Positions 1-6,800 of a DNA stretch of 12,183 bases are shown piece after piece; the stretch's first letter is position 1; each line of letters opens with the position of its first letter. This stretch comes from Planctomycetota bacterium (GTDB lineage: Bacteria; Planctomycetota; Phycisphaerae; UBA1845), in assembly GCA_022563615.1 (NCBI GenBank), contig JADFMZ010000057.1:1-12183 (forward strand), read 5' to 3'. The position numbers and the translations under genes were made by a program. The notes below the pieces were generated by a model. It saw only the letters and a program-made list of their open reading frames with translations, had not been told where the DNA came from and searched no databases.

Positions 1-964
1 TTATTTCGTGCATCAGCGCTTGACCTGAGACGATCTCAGACTCGACCTCGGCCTGGCCTCGCTCATCCATCAAGCGTATATAACCAGCCACGTCCGCGAC
101 GTTTTTATACCGCTTGCCATGAAGGCAGCCCACGGCGGAAGGGCCGACTCCGATGTACGGAAGGTTGCGCCAATAGATCAGGTTGTGCCGGCACTCGCAC
201 CCCGGCCGGGCGAAGTTGCTGATTTCGTATTGTCGATACCCTGCGTTCGCCAGGGCGTCGATGGCGTACAGATACAGGTCGGCCTCGAGTGAATCGGCGC
301 AGGGGCGAACGACCCCCCGCCGTCGTTGAGCCGTTAGGCGCGTGCCCGGCTCGTACATGAGGCCGTAACAGGCGATGTGGTCCGGTTCGAGTTCGATCGC
401 CCGGTCGAGCGATCGTGACCAGGTGTCCAGAGTTTGTCCGGGAATGCCGAACATCAGGTCCAGGTTGATCTGTGACATGCCGTGTCGGCGAAGCACACTT
501 ACCGAAGGCGCGATGTCATCCGGCGAATGCAGACGTTCGAGCGTGGCTAGTTCCTCAGGGAAGAACGACTGAGCACCCATCGAAACTCGATCGACGCCGG
601 CCGCTACGAGCATCGCCACCTTCTGGTCATCCAAAGTGGCGGGGTTGGCCTCCACAGTGAACTCGACCACCTCAGCCATCGATACGGCCGCTGTGATTGA
701 TTGCAACAACCGGTTTAGCCGATCGGCTGGGAGGATCGTTGGCGTGCCCCCGCCGCAGAAGATCGTGCGTATCGTCGGGTGTGGGTCAGCCAAGCGGCTG
801 CCAAGCTCTCGAATGAGCCGCTCGATCAGGGGCGCCGTGTCACGATCTTTGAGAGCTACAGAGAAAAAATCACAGTACCCGCATTTCGTCTCGCAGAACG
901 GGACGTGCAGGTAGAGGCCGCACGTCTCTCGGGACAGAGCGGGATCAGGAAAGCGGGGCTCCAT
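1..964 (-). CDS. hemW: HemW-type radical SAM heme chaperone (partial, C-terminus off the left edge)
   Basis: The minus strand is open from the ATG at 964 to the window edge, giving 321 residues without a stop; full HemW proteins are about 380-400 residues. Residues C24, C28 and C31 form the radical-SAM CxxxCxxC cluster site, and the following Asp-Phe is the HemW form of the motif rather than the extra Cys of HemN. Also visible are GGGTPT (71-76), EANP (106-109), VSMGAQSF (127-134), LDLMFGIPGQT (168-178), HNxxYW (260-265) and GVGPSA (272-277). In studied relatives HemW binds SAM, a 4Fe-4S cluster and heme, and passes heme to respiratory enzymes; it is not a coproporphyrinogen oxidase, although often labelled so. 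No clear ribosome binding site precedes the start, and no other in-frame start lies close upstream. HemW is very likely; assignment rests on motifs only. Confidence 0.93.
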   Translation of the reverse strand, partial: MEPRFPDPALSRETCGLYLHVPFCETKCGYCDFFSVALKDRDTAPLIERLIRELGSRLADPHPTIRTIFCGGGTPTILPADRLNRLLQSITAAVSMAEVVEFTVEANPATLDDQKVAMLVAAGVDRVSMGAQSFFPEELATLERLHSPDDIAPSVSVLRRHGMSQINLDLMFGIPGQTLDTWSRSLDRAIELEPDHIACYGLMYEPGTRLTAQRRRGVVRPCADSLEADLYLYAIDALANAGYRQYEISNFARPGCECRHNLIYWRNLPYIGVGPSAVGCLHGKRYKNVADVAGYIRLMDERGQAEVESEIVSGQALMHEI

Positions 965-1339
965 GGCTCGATCATAACCGGTATCACGGTGGAAGGAATC
1001 TAAATAACGGCCTTCTGGTGTACTTGCAGGGCATATCCAAACCGGCGGCTGGCGACTGTGGGATTGGGCGGCGCTTCATTCGTCCTGGCGTTGGTGGCCA
1101 TTCTGGGTTCGCAAGCGGGGTCCGAGCCGGGGTTGGGGGGGAAGACCGCTTCCTCACGGGTGCGGCTCTGAGGGCGGGTTCCGCGCCGGGTCCGATTGAC
1201 CGATTTGAACCGTTCGCACAAGTCGAATATATTCCAGGGGGATGCCGGGCGGCATTGAGAGGATGGTCCAATGCGGTTCCGGCGATTTCCATCAGGGCGA
1301 GTCCCGCAGGGGCGATCCCGGCCGGTCTGGACCTAGCAC
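965..1339. other. Intergenic region between divergent hemW and FHA genes
   Basis: This 375-base gap separates two divergently transcribed genes. It holds a good sigma-70-like promoter for the FHA gene (1205-1233). The plus frame 1004-1171 encodes a hydrophobic, signal-peptide-like run (RRLATVG then SFVLALVAILGSQAG), but it has no ATG and ends after 55 codons; it may be chance or a decayed fragment of a secreted-protein gene. No RNA gene or strong terminator was seen. Confidence 0.5.
1205..1233 (+). promoter_or_regulatory. Sigma-70-like promoter for the FHA gene
   Basis: TTGAAC at 1205-1210 and TATATT at 1228-1233 are separated by exactly 17 bases. The match is good for both boxes (4/6 and 5/6 against TTGACA/TATAAT). 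Transcription would start near 1240 and leave a leader of about 100 bases before the ATG at 1340. The -10 box is the same as in the promoter at 5036-5064. Predicted only from consensus. Confidence 0.5.
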
Positions 1340-1858
1340 ATGAATGTTAAGCTCATCATGTTTCATGAAGATGGTCGGAGGCGAGAGTTTCCGCTTCCTC
1401 CCGGACCGACCACGATCGGTCGTAAGCAGGATTGCACGATTCGGATTCCGCTGGCGGTCGTTTCGCGGCTGCACGCCGAAATTGTGGTTGAGGGTGATGC
1501 AGCCGTGCTGCGCGATCTCGGTGCTTCCAACGGAACGTTCTTGAACAACCGAAAGATTGTCGAGGAGCACCTCAAGCCCGGCGATCAGATTATGGTTGGC
1601 CCGGTCGTTCTCACGGTACAGATCGACGGGAAGCCTGCGGATGAAGAGATCATTCAGGTTCGTTGCCGGGCGTCGGCAGGGCAGGCGATGAGTCCGGGCA
1701 GCGCCAACGTCGGCACCTCGAAACACGTGTCCATGTCCGACGAGGATATGGACCCGATTGCGGCGCTCGAGGCGTTGGCTTCCAGCGCCGATCAAACCGC
1801 GATCAGCCCGGAAGAAGACGAAGCCCCCCCTATGAGCCTTCCCGGCGCGGCCGGATAG
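1340..1858 (+). CDS. FHA domain protein (phosphothreonine-binding)
   Basis: This 172-residue protein begins directly with a forkhead-associated domain (about residues 3-95). The diagnostic residues are all present: G27-R28, then S42-R43-xx-H45, then S63-N64-G65-T66, and N69/N70 in the strand after. FHA domains bind phosphothreonine peptides, so a Ser/Thr-kinase substrate or partner is the expected ligand. No kinase, secretion or other partner gene is visible next to it. The last ~60 residues are low-complexity, acidic and Pro/Ala-rich (DEDMD at about 133-137, EEDE near 153), probably a disordered tail. There is no signal peptide or membrane segment, so it should be cytoplasmic. The ATG at 1340 was chosen because the FHA fold starts immediately after it; no strong Shine-Dalgarno is seen. 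It ends 7 bases before the stop of the convergent gene. Confidence 0.85.
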   Translation: MNVKLIMFHEDGRRREFPLPPGPTTIGRKQDCTIRIPLAVVSRLHAEIVVEGDAAVLRDLGASNGTFLNNRKIVEEHLKPGDQIMVGPVVLTVQIDGKPADEEIIQVRCRASAGQAMSPGSANVGTSKHVSMSDEDMDPIAALEALASSADQTAISPEEDEAPPMSLPGAAG

Positions 1859-1865
1859 GCGATCG

Positions 1866-3800
1866 TTACCCGCCGTCCGCTTCTTCGGTGCGGGTGTTGC
1901 GATACCAGACCAATCGGTCGTCGCTCAGTCCTGATCCCGTCCGTCGGTCGAGCGTTCCGATGATGTCGTTTCGACCGTCCCCGTCCAGATCCACGACCAA
2001 CAGCGTATTGATGTGGGTCGAGGTATCGACCTGTGTGACGCCGACGCCCGTTCCGGATGGAGGCGGTGCTCCCGGCGCCGAAGTGGTGTCGGCGGCGTCG
2101 GTTGGTGTATCCTGGATGATCGTGTTGGCCACCCAGGGATCGTACACGGAGTCGCCGACGGTCGAGTCGTACCAGAACACGCCGCCCTCGACGGCCACCA
2201 TCACCTCTACCTGACCGTCCCCGGTGAGGTCACCGATGGCAATGGCCTCGGGTTCCTGCTGATCCAGTTCGGTCAGCGTGAAGACGGGCCAGGGGAAATT
2301 GAACCGATCCGGGACCGGGTCATTCGGGGGAAACTCCGGCGAGATGGTCAAAGCGTTGGGGCGGCGGAACCATTGAACGATTTGCCCCGCGGTGGATCGA
2401 ATCAGCACATCGTCGAAGCCGTCGCCATCCACGTCGCCCAATTCCAGAATGTCGGCGCCGGTATCGACCTGGCCGATCGGGCGGGCTTGGGATTCCCAAC
2501 CCGATGCGATGAATCGCCAGCCGTCGCTTTGCCCGGCTTGGACGGCCGTTCGTCCGCTCGGTCCGCCGGGCGTGTGTGGAATGAGGGGGTTTCGCCGCCA
2601 CCGCACGTTCCGGCTGATCGCGTTGGCAAAGGTTGCGATCACGTCCAGGTCGCCGTCTCCGTCGACGTCCATAATGCCGACGTCCTTCACCTGGGCTGCA
2701 CTGGCCATCAGCGTTACGGGCACGTTGCGTGATTGGAAGGCCGGGGGCGGCGCCCCCCAGAGCTCCGAAACCCGTCCGTTCGCGCCGCCGGGATTGAGCC
2801 ACAGGTCAATCGTGTTAATCGGGGGCTTCTGCCCCAGCTCCTTGCATTCCGCCGGATTCAGTGCCACGATAATGTCATCCGCACCATCGTTGTCGATGTC
2901 GGCGACGGCCAGGGCGGTAAACCCCGACCATTCCGGCTTGGTTTGCGATTCCTCGAAGCCTACGTCCTCGCGCCCCGGAAACTGGTTGTGAATCCACGGG
3001 TCAGCCACCATCGGATTGACCAGGATCATTGGCTCCCACCGGTCGCCGTCGGGAATTAGAGAGGCGCTTCCGGGGCTGAAATAGATGATGATTTCGCCAT
3101 CGAGCAGGGAAAGGTCGGTGGGCTCGTTGAAGTTGTCGCAAACGCCCGAAATTATGTTGCCGCATTGAACCGCGATGAGGCAGTTGGGGTCGATCGCACA
3201 GGCGGGGTTGCAGTCCCGATCGCTCAGGCAGGTTTGTTGCTCCGGCGGGCACAACGTCTGACTGCCGGTGGCTTTGACCAGCACGACGACGTCGAGCCAT
3301 CCGTCGTCGTCCATCTGACCAACCTCCACTCCGGCTATGACGGCGATGGGACTGGTTCCCGCAAGAGTGATCGTGCGGAACGAGATGACGTCCTGTGGAT
3401 CGCGTCGTTGCAGGTGCAGTTGGATCGGCTGAGACTGGTTCCAGCCGGTGACCAGATCCAGCAGGCCGTCCTGATCGATGTCCGCCGCAACGACGAATTT
3501 CGGACCGGCCGTATCTTCCTCGACCGGGTCGATCTGGAAGGCGGTGAAGAAGCTCCGTGTTTCCTCCGCCGGCAGCTCTACGTCGTCGGCGATCGGGTCG
3601 GCGGTGCCCCCGGTCCCGCCGGGTGAGACCGGGGCATCGGAGAAGTCGCTGTCGATTTCGGCGAATCCAGTGCCGCCGGTGGAGCTTCCGGTAGTGGCTT
3701 GGTCATTGATCTGATCAACGACCGTATTGCAACCGAAAAGGATGCCTATGATGCCCGCCGTAACGGCGAGGCTTCTCCTCGTAAACGTCGTTCGCTTCAT
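1866..3800 (-). CDS. FG-GAP/VCBS-repeat lipoprotein
   Basis: This 644-residue protein starts with a lipoprotein signal: KRTTFTRRS, a hydrophobic stretch, then LFG-C24. The ATG at 3800 is preferred to the in-frame ATG at 3818 because GGGAGA lies at the right distance before it and the signal then begins with its basic residues. Seven Asp-rich, calcium-loop-like segments, each followed by a hydrophobic strand, lie at about 107, 162, 301, 378, 456, 524 and 604 (for example DVDGDGDLD, DLDGDGRND). This is the pattern of integrin-type beta-propeller FG-GAP/VCBS repeats, which bind calcium and form extracytoplasmic scaffolds. A Cys-rich insert (C184, 191, 197, 201, 207, 213, 221) lies between the second and third loops. 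The third and fourth loops are well separated, so some blades lack a clear loop. The ligand is unknown. It is convergent with the FHA gene and divergent from the release-factor-like gene. Confidence 0.85.
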   Translation of the reverse strand: MKRTTFTRRSLAVTAGIIGILFGCNTVVDQINDQATTGSSTGGTGFAEIDSDFSDAPVSPGGTGGTADPIADDVELPAEETRSFFTAFQIDPVEEDTAGPKFVVAADIDQDGLLDLVTGWNQSQPIQLHLQRRDPQDVISFRTITLAGTSPIAVIAGVEVGQMDDDGWLDVVVLVKATGSQTLCPPEQQTCLSDRDCNPACAIDPNCLIAVQCGNIISGVCDNFNEPTDLSLLDGEIIIYFSPGSASLIPDGDRWEPMILVNPMVADPWIHNQFPGREDVGFEESQTKPEWSGFTALAVADIDNDGADDIIVALNPAECKELGQKPPINTIDLWLNPGGANGRVSELWGAPPPAFQSRNVPVTLMASAAQVKDVGIMDVDGDGDLDVIATFANAISRNVRWRRNPLIPHTPGGPSGRTAVQAGQSDGWRFIASGWESQARPIGQVDTGADILELGDVDGDGFDDVLIRSTAGQIVQWFRRPNALTISPEFPPNDPVPDRFNFPWPVFTLTELDQQEPEAIAIGDLTGDGQVEVMVAVEGGVFWYDSTVGDSVYDPWVANTIIQDTPTDAADTTSAPGAPPPSGTGVGVTQVDTSTHINTLLVVDLDGDGRNDIIGTLDRRTGSGLSDDRLVWYRNTRTEEADGG

Positions 3801-3969
3801 AGTTGATCTCCCGGACATTGGCGTGCGCCGCAGGTCGGGCGCAGGGTCTGCCGGATTATCGGCGTGAGGATGGTTCGACTTGCGGGTCTCGTTTGTGCGG
3901 TTCTGACAAGCCCGGGTGCGGGCAAATCGACTGGAACACTATCTGGCCGGTGCGGGAAGTAAGGATGCC

Positions 3970-4563
3970 ATGGCATCCGTCTTTGGCCGAGATACGATGG
4001 AACGGCTTGAAATCCGACGAGATGCTCTGATGATCCCGATGCGCGAAACACCAGCGGTTCCGTACCTGACACTGGAGGACCAGGAGCTGCTCGCCCAGTG
4101 CCATGTTGATCGTTATCGGTCGCATGGACCGGGAGGGCAAAAACGCAACAAGACCAGTTCGGCTGTGCGGCTGCGGCATCGATTGACCGGATTGGCCGTC
4201 AAAGCCACCGAGGACCGCTCGCAACAGGTGAACCTTCGTCGCGCGGTCCGCCGGTTGCGCCAGGCGATCGCGCTTCAAGTTCGTACCACGCTGGACCCGG
4301 AATCCTACGTCCGAAGCGAGGAGTTCCAAACGTGTCTCGATCGTGACGGGCGGCTTGCGGTCAGCCGGCGCGACCGCAGATACGCCTCCGTCATCAGCGA
4401 GCTGACGGCCGTGCTTTCCGCGTGTAATATGCGGGTCCGCGAGGCAGCCAAGCTGCTGGGCATCTCTACAGGCCGAATCGTCAAGTTCATCCAAAAGGAC
4501 ACCAAGCTCTGGGGCCGCGTCGATGAAATGCGCGTCGCCGCCGGCCTCAAGCCGCTGCGCTGA
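3970..4563 (+). CDS. Peptide chain release factor-like protein (stand-alone GGQ domain)
   Basis: The protein carries the class-I release-factor catalytic motif: SHGPGGQKRNKTSSAVRLRH, with the Gln of GGQ at residue 57 counted from the ATG at 3970 (197 residues). The GGQ loop enters the ribosomal peptidyl-transferase centre and triggers hydrolysis of peptidyl-tRNA. The stop-codon-reading domain of RF1/RF2 is absent, so this resembles ArfB-like rescue factors. Unlike ArfB, which ends in a basic disordered tail, the last ~60 residues look helical and include REAAKLLGISTGRIVKFI, which reads like a helix-turn-helix. The frame stays open upstream to a GTG at 3916; the ATG at 3970 is favoured by AAGGA at 3961-3965, though the spacing is short, and ATGs further in are possible. 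Rescue of stalled ribosomes is inferred, not shown. Confidence 0.8.
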   Translation: MASVFGRDTMERLEIRRDALMIPMRETPAVPYLTLEDQELLAQCHVDRYRSHGPGGQKRNKTSSAVRLRHRLTGLAVKATEDRSQQVNLRRAVRRLRQAIALQVRTTLDPESYVRSEEFQTCLDRDGRLAVSRRDRRYASVISELTAVLSACNMRVREAAKLLGISTGRIVKFIQKDTKLWGRVDEMRVAAGLKPLR

Positions 4564-4603
4564 ATCTCCGCGTGCGATTATGCATCAGTCCTGGGCCTTG
4601 GCA

Positions 4604-4828
4604 TCAAGCCTGGGCGAATCGTTCGGTGACCTGCTCCCCAAAACCTGATCCAGTTGTTATGAGAGTTCCAGCAGCCCGGTGGTCGGTCGGGCGTGCTACT
4701 CGCATTTCCACGGTCATGTCACGTGGCCGCTCATGTGGCGTCGTCAGCTTGTGGCCATAGTCGCCATGCAAGCAAGAAGCGGTCAATGCAAGAACCAGCA
4801 ATGGCATACTCAGCAAGAACCGATTCAC
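4604..4828 (-). CDS. Possible small lipoprotein (74 residues)
   Basis: Read from a GTG at 4828, the minus strand encodes a short protein that starts MNRFLLSMPLLVLALTASC: one basic residue, a hydrophobic core and a Cys at residue 19 after T-A-S. This looks like a lipoprotein signal, although Thr at -3 is less usual than Leu. The remaining 55 residues are polar, with no recognised domain. Codon use is plausible for real coding. The frame is open further upstream, but that extension shows no sensible protein. The ribosome binding site is weak (AGGCG), and an ATG at 4807 would remove the basic N-terminus. The gene would be convergent with the release-factor-like gene. I do not recognise the family; it could be a chance frame. 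Confidence 0.38.
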   Translation of the reverse strand: MNRFLLSMPLLVLALTASCLHGDYGHKLTTPHERPRDMTVEMRVARPTDHRAAGTLITTGSGFGEQVTERFAQA

Positions 4829-4838
4829 GGTTCGCCTG

Positions 4839-4914
4839 CCATCGGTTGCCAAAACTGCCAGAGTCTTTGGCAGGTCTCGTCTCGATTCTGATCGCTTGCC
4901 AGAGTGCTCGATGG
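4839..4914. repeat. Cluster of short inverted and direct repeats
   Basis: TGCCAAA (4847-4853) pairs with TTTGGCA (4866-4872), and CTGCCA (4855-4860) can instead pair with TGGCAG (4868-4873), so two hairpins exclude each other. The 9-mer TGCCAGAGT occurs at 4856-4864 and 4897-4905, and CCATCG (4839-4844) can pair with CGATGG (4909-4914). The cluster lies just upstream of the possible GTG start at 4828 on the minus strand, where an operator or leader structure would sit. No function is shown. Confidence 0.35.
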
Positions 4915-5035
4915 TCTCAACAGGATTGATGACCGCAAGCGATAGAATAGCCTGGAATAACGTCTCGGCCAGGAGTCGCACCTGAACCCTTCGGCATTGG
5001 AGGCCAACGCAGGATTGGGCAATGGGTACGACGGA

Positions 5036-5064
5036 TTGATTGGGGCTGTTGCGTGGTGTATATT
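5036..5064 (+). promoter_or_regulatory. Sigma-70-like promoter for the 5103-6184 genes
   Basis: TTGATT (5036-5041) and TATATT (5059-5064) are 17 bases apart. The start of transcription would fall near 5071, leaving about 30 bases of leader before the ATG at 5103. The spacer length and -10 box match those at 1205-1233. Confidence 0.55.
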
Positions 5065-5102
5065 CGTTGACGTGCCAGGCCCCACTATCGGAGCGACGAA
5101 TC

Positions 5103-5372
5103 ATGGCTGAGGTCCAACCGTCATCACCGTCGGAATCGCCAACACCGGAGGAGCTTCGCAGGGCTCTCAAGGCATTCAAGAAACGACTCAAACTTGCCCG
5201 CCTTGACGACGAATCGGGACTCGGGCACGGGCCGACGTCGGGTGGCAAGTCTTCGGGCATCGTAGCCGTCATGCCGCCGAATCAGTACCCCAAGGCCGTC
5301 TGGGACAAGCTGGTCGAGCAGGGCAGACTCAAGTACGCAGGTCAAGGGCTCTATCAGCTTGCGACGACGTAG
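5103..5372 (+). CDS. Small protein of unknown function (89 residues)
   Basis: The ATG at 5103 is preceded by GGAG at 5090-5093 and by a good promoter at 5036-5064; the longer frame from 5040 would start upstream of the expected transcript. The protein has a Ser/Pro-rich N-terminus, a strongly basic helix (ELRRALKAFKKRLKLARL, about residues 18-35), a Gly/Ser-rich linker (about 40-55), then a compact C-terminal part with AVWDKLVEQGRLKYAGQGLY (about 66-85). That last part resembles the helix-plus-wing end of a small winged-helix fold, which is a suggestion only. No signal peptide or membrane segment is visible. It is followed 104 bases later by yceH on the same strand and is likely co-transcribed with it. 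I do not recognise a named family. The good start signals and compositional pattern make it a real gene. Confidence 0.75.
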   Translation: MAEVQPSSPSESPTPEELRRALKAFKKRLKLARLDDESGLGHGPTSGGKSSGIVAVMPPNQYPKAVWDKLVEQGRLKYAGQGLYQLATT

Positions 5373-5476
5373 TGGCGCACGTTCCGGGAATGCTCTCATG
5401 TGAGCCAATCGTCACGAACCGCATGGAACGGTCGGGGGCCGTCAAGCAGTCCGCAACATTCAACAAGGTTGCCGGT

Positions 5477-6184
5477 ATGCAGGTCGAGTTGAACGAAACC
5501 GAAATACGAGTGTTGGGCGTGTTGATTGAGAAGTCGCTGACTCATCCGGAAAGCTATCCCCTTACCCTCAACACGATCGTGCTCGGCGCCAGCCAGAAGC
5601 AAAACCGTGACCCGGTCTTGGAGTATACCGAGGCTCAGGTCGCCAGCGCGCTGCAAAGTTTGATGGACAAGGAACTGGCGCGGCAGTCTCCGCCGGCCCT
5701 GGGCGCACGCGCGAACCGGTTCGAGCACAGTGTTGTCGAGCGTTGGCACTGGGACCGTCGCGATCAGGCCGTCATGGCTGAGTTGATGCTTCGAGCCCGG
5801 CAGACCGCCGGCGAGATTCGCACGCGAGCCACGCGCATGACGCCCTTGAACGATCTCGAAGCCGCCATGAGCGTGCTGCGGGAGTTGGCCCGGCGCGATC
5901 CCCCGTTTTTGGAGGAGCTTCCGCGAGAGCCGGGCCGGTCGGCCAACCGCTTCAGGCATCTGTTGATGGCCCGTAGCGCGGACCCGGCGTCCGGCGTGAT
6001 CTCGGAAACGGTCCTTGCCGCCTCGACGGAGAAAGAGGCGCCACGGACACCGTCGGCGTTGGCGGATCTGTCGGATCGTGTTTCGCGGCTGGAGGCGCAG
6101 GTGGCCCGCCTAACAGCCGAGGCAGAGCCCATGCCACTTAAGGAATCAAGGGGCATCGACGAAACCGAACCAGGCTGCGTATAA
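5477..6184 (+). CDS. yceH: YceH family protein (DUF480/UPF0502)
   Basis: From the ATG at 5477 the protein is 235 residues, close to E. coli YceH (about 215). The N-terminus MQVELNETEIRVLGVLIEKS with PESYPLTLN (24-32) and QKQNRDPV (40-47) is the family hallmark; ELMLRARQTAGEIRTRATRM (102-121) and EELPREPG (146-153) correspond to the second winged-helix unit. The family has two tandem winged-helix domains and no established biochemical role. Residues about 196-216 (LSDRVSRLEAQVARL) form a short C-terminal coiled coil, also seen in E. coli. AAGGT at 5465-5469 supports this start; the frame is open back to 5372, but those 35 residues do not resemble the family. The stop codon overlaps the -10 box of the next gene. 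Confidence 0.9.
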   Translation: MQVELNETEIRVLGVLIEKSLTHPESYPLTLNTIVLGASQKQNRDPVLEYTEAQVASALQSLMDKELARQSPPALGARANRFEHSVVERWHWDRRDQAVMAELMLRARQTAGEIRTRATRMTPLNDLEAAMSVLRELARRDPPFLEELPREPGRSANRFRHLLMARSADPASGVISETVLAASTEKEAPRTPSALADLSDRVSRLEAQVARLTAEAEPMPLKESRGIDETEPGCV

Positions 6185-6185
6185 T
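6157..6185 (+). promoter_or_regulatory. Promoter of the Hsp20 gene, overlapping the end of yceH
   Basis: A perfect TATAAT at 6180-6185 overlaps the yceH stop codon (6182-6184). A TCGACG box at 6157-6162 (4/6 to TTGACA) is 17 bases upstream. This would let the heat-shock gene be expressed apart from yceH with a leader of about 55 bases. No CIRCE-type inverted repeat was seen, and the boxes look like housekeeping sigma-70 rather than sigma-32. Confidence 0.55.
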
Positions 6186-6245
6186 AGCTGCGATGTTCAA
6201 ATGACCATGCGCGTTTGTGCGCTGAACAAACAGGAGTCCAAGACC

Positions 6246-6704
6246 ATGTCGTTTCGACCGTTTCAAGATCCGCCGTTTTCGTTGGGCAATCTTCAAGAGG
6301 AAATGAGCCGACTCGTAGAGCGTGTCTGGCACGCCGGGTTGTCGACCGGCCCATTCGACGGCCAGAAGTGGGCGCCGATCGTCGATATGTACGAGCATGA
6401 AGATCGCTACACACTCTTTGTCGAAGTGCCCGGCGTCGATCCCGACGAGGTTGAAGTCACTCACCTGGGCCAGACGCTGACTATTCGCGGTGAGAAGCAC
6501 CGCCCGCCGTCGGTTAGTGAGGGTGACCGTCCCATACGCGGCGAGCGCCGATTCGGCAAGTTTTGCCGGAGCGTGGATTTGCCGGGGGACATCGAGGCCG
6601 CCCGCCTCTCGGCCAAGTATCACGGCGGCGTGCTCGAAATCAACATCCCCAAGTCTGAATCGAGCAAACCCAAGACGGTCAAGATCCGCGTCGAGGAAAA
6701 GTAA
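6246..6704 (+). CDS. Hsp20/alpha-crystallin small heat-shock protein
   Basis: The 152-residue product is typical in length for bacterial Hsp20. An alpha-crystallin domain spans about residues 42-136: WAPIVDMYEHEDRY, then FVEVPGVDPDEVEV (58-71), LTIRGEK (78-84), the loop with GERRFGKFCRSVDLP (99-113), and GGVLEINIPK (127-136) with the conserved G-V-L. The short C-terminal tail (KTVKIRVEE) supplies the I-x-V-type motif that docks onto neighbouring subunits. Such proteins are ATP-independent holdases that form oligomers in the cytoplasm and hand unfolded clients to DnaK/ClpB. The ATG at 6246 is chosen because AGGAG lies at 6232-6236; an upstream in-frame ATG at 6201 lacks a binding site. A separate promoter precedes it. 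Confidence 0.93.
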   Translation: MSFRPFQDPPFSLGNLQEEMSRLVERVWHAGLSTGPFDGQKWAPIVDMYEHEDRYTLFVEVPGVDPDEVEVTHLGQTLTIRGEKHRPPSVSEGDRPIRGERRFGKFCRSVDLPGDIEAARLSAKYHGGVLEINIPKSESSKPKTVKIRVEEK

Positions 6705-6800
6705 GGCACTCGAACCTATTCCCTGCTGCGTACGGTCAAGACTCGGTCGAATGTCGCGGGAGGCTTCGCGGCGGAGCGTCGATTCGGGAGGGAGATCGGC

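Larger units (their letters stand above)
4564..5102. other. Sparse region between the release-factor-like gene and the 89-residue gene
   Basis: These 539 bases contain one plausible small minus-strand gene (4604-4828), a cluster of short repeats at 4839-4914, and a good plus-strand promoter at 5036-5064. Between about 4915 and 5035 I see no gene, RNA or strong hairpin. Confidence 0.5.

Noticed and set aside
1004..1171. Signal-peptide-like frame RRLATVG..SFVLALVAILGSQAG
   Set aside because: It lacks an ATG, is only 55 codons long between stops, and a GTG start would remove the basic residues. It may be a decayed fragment but cannot be supported.
1018..1350. Plus-strand 110-codon frame overlapping the start of the FHA gene
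   Set aside because: No ribosome binding site, Gly/Ala/Arg composition typical of a high-GC shadow, and it overlaps the promoter of the FHA gene.
1859..1865. Intrinsic terminator between the convergent FHA and FG-GAP genes
   Set aside because: Only seven bases separate the stops, and I could find no GC stem with a T-run on either strand.
3856..4494. Minus-strand 212-codon frame
   Set aside because: Antisense to the GGQ protein, which has clear motifs; no domain visible.
6185..6245. CIRCE or ROSE-type heat-shock control element in the Hsp20 leader
   Set aside because: No 9-bp CIRCE inverted repeat is present and no convincing hairpin covers the AGGAG site by eye.
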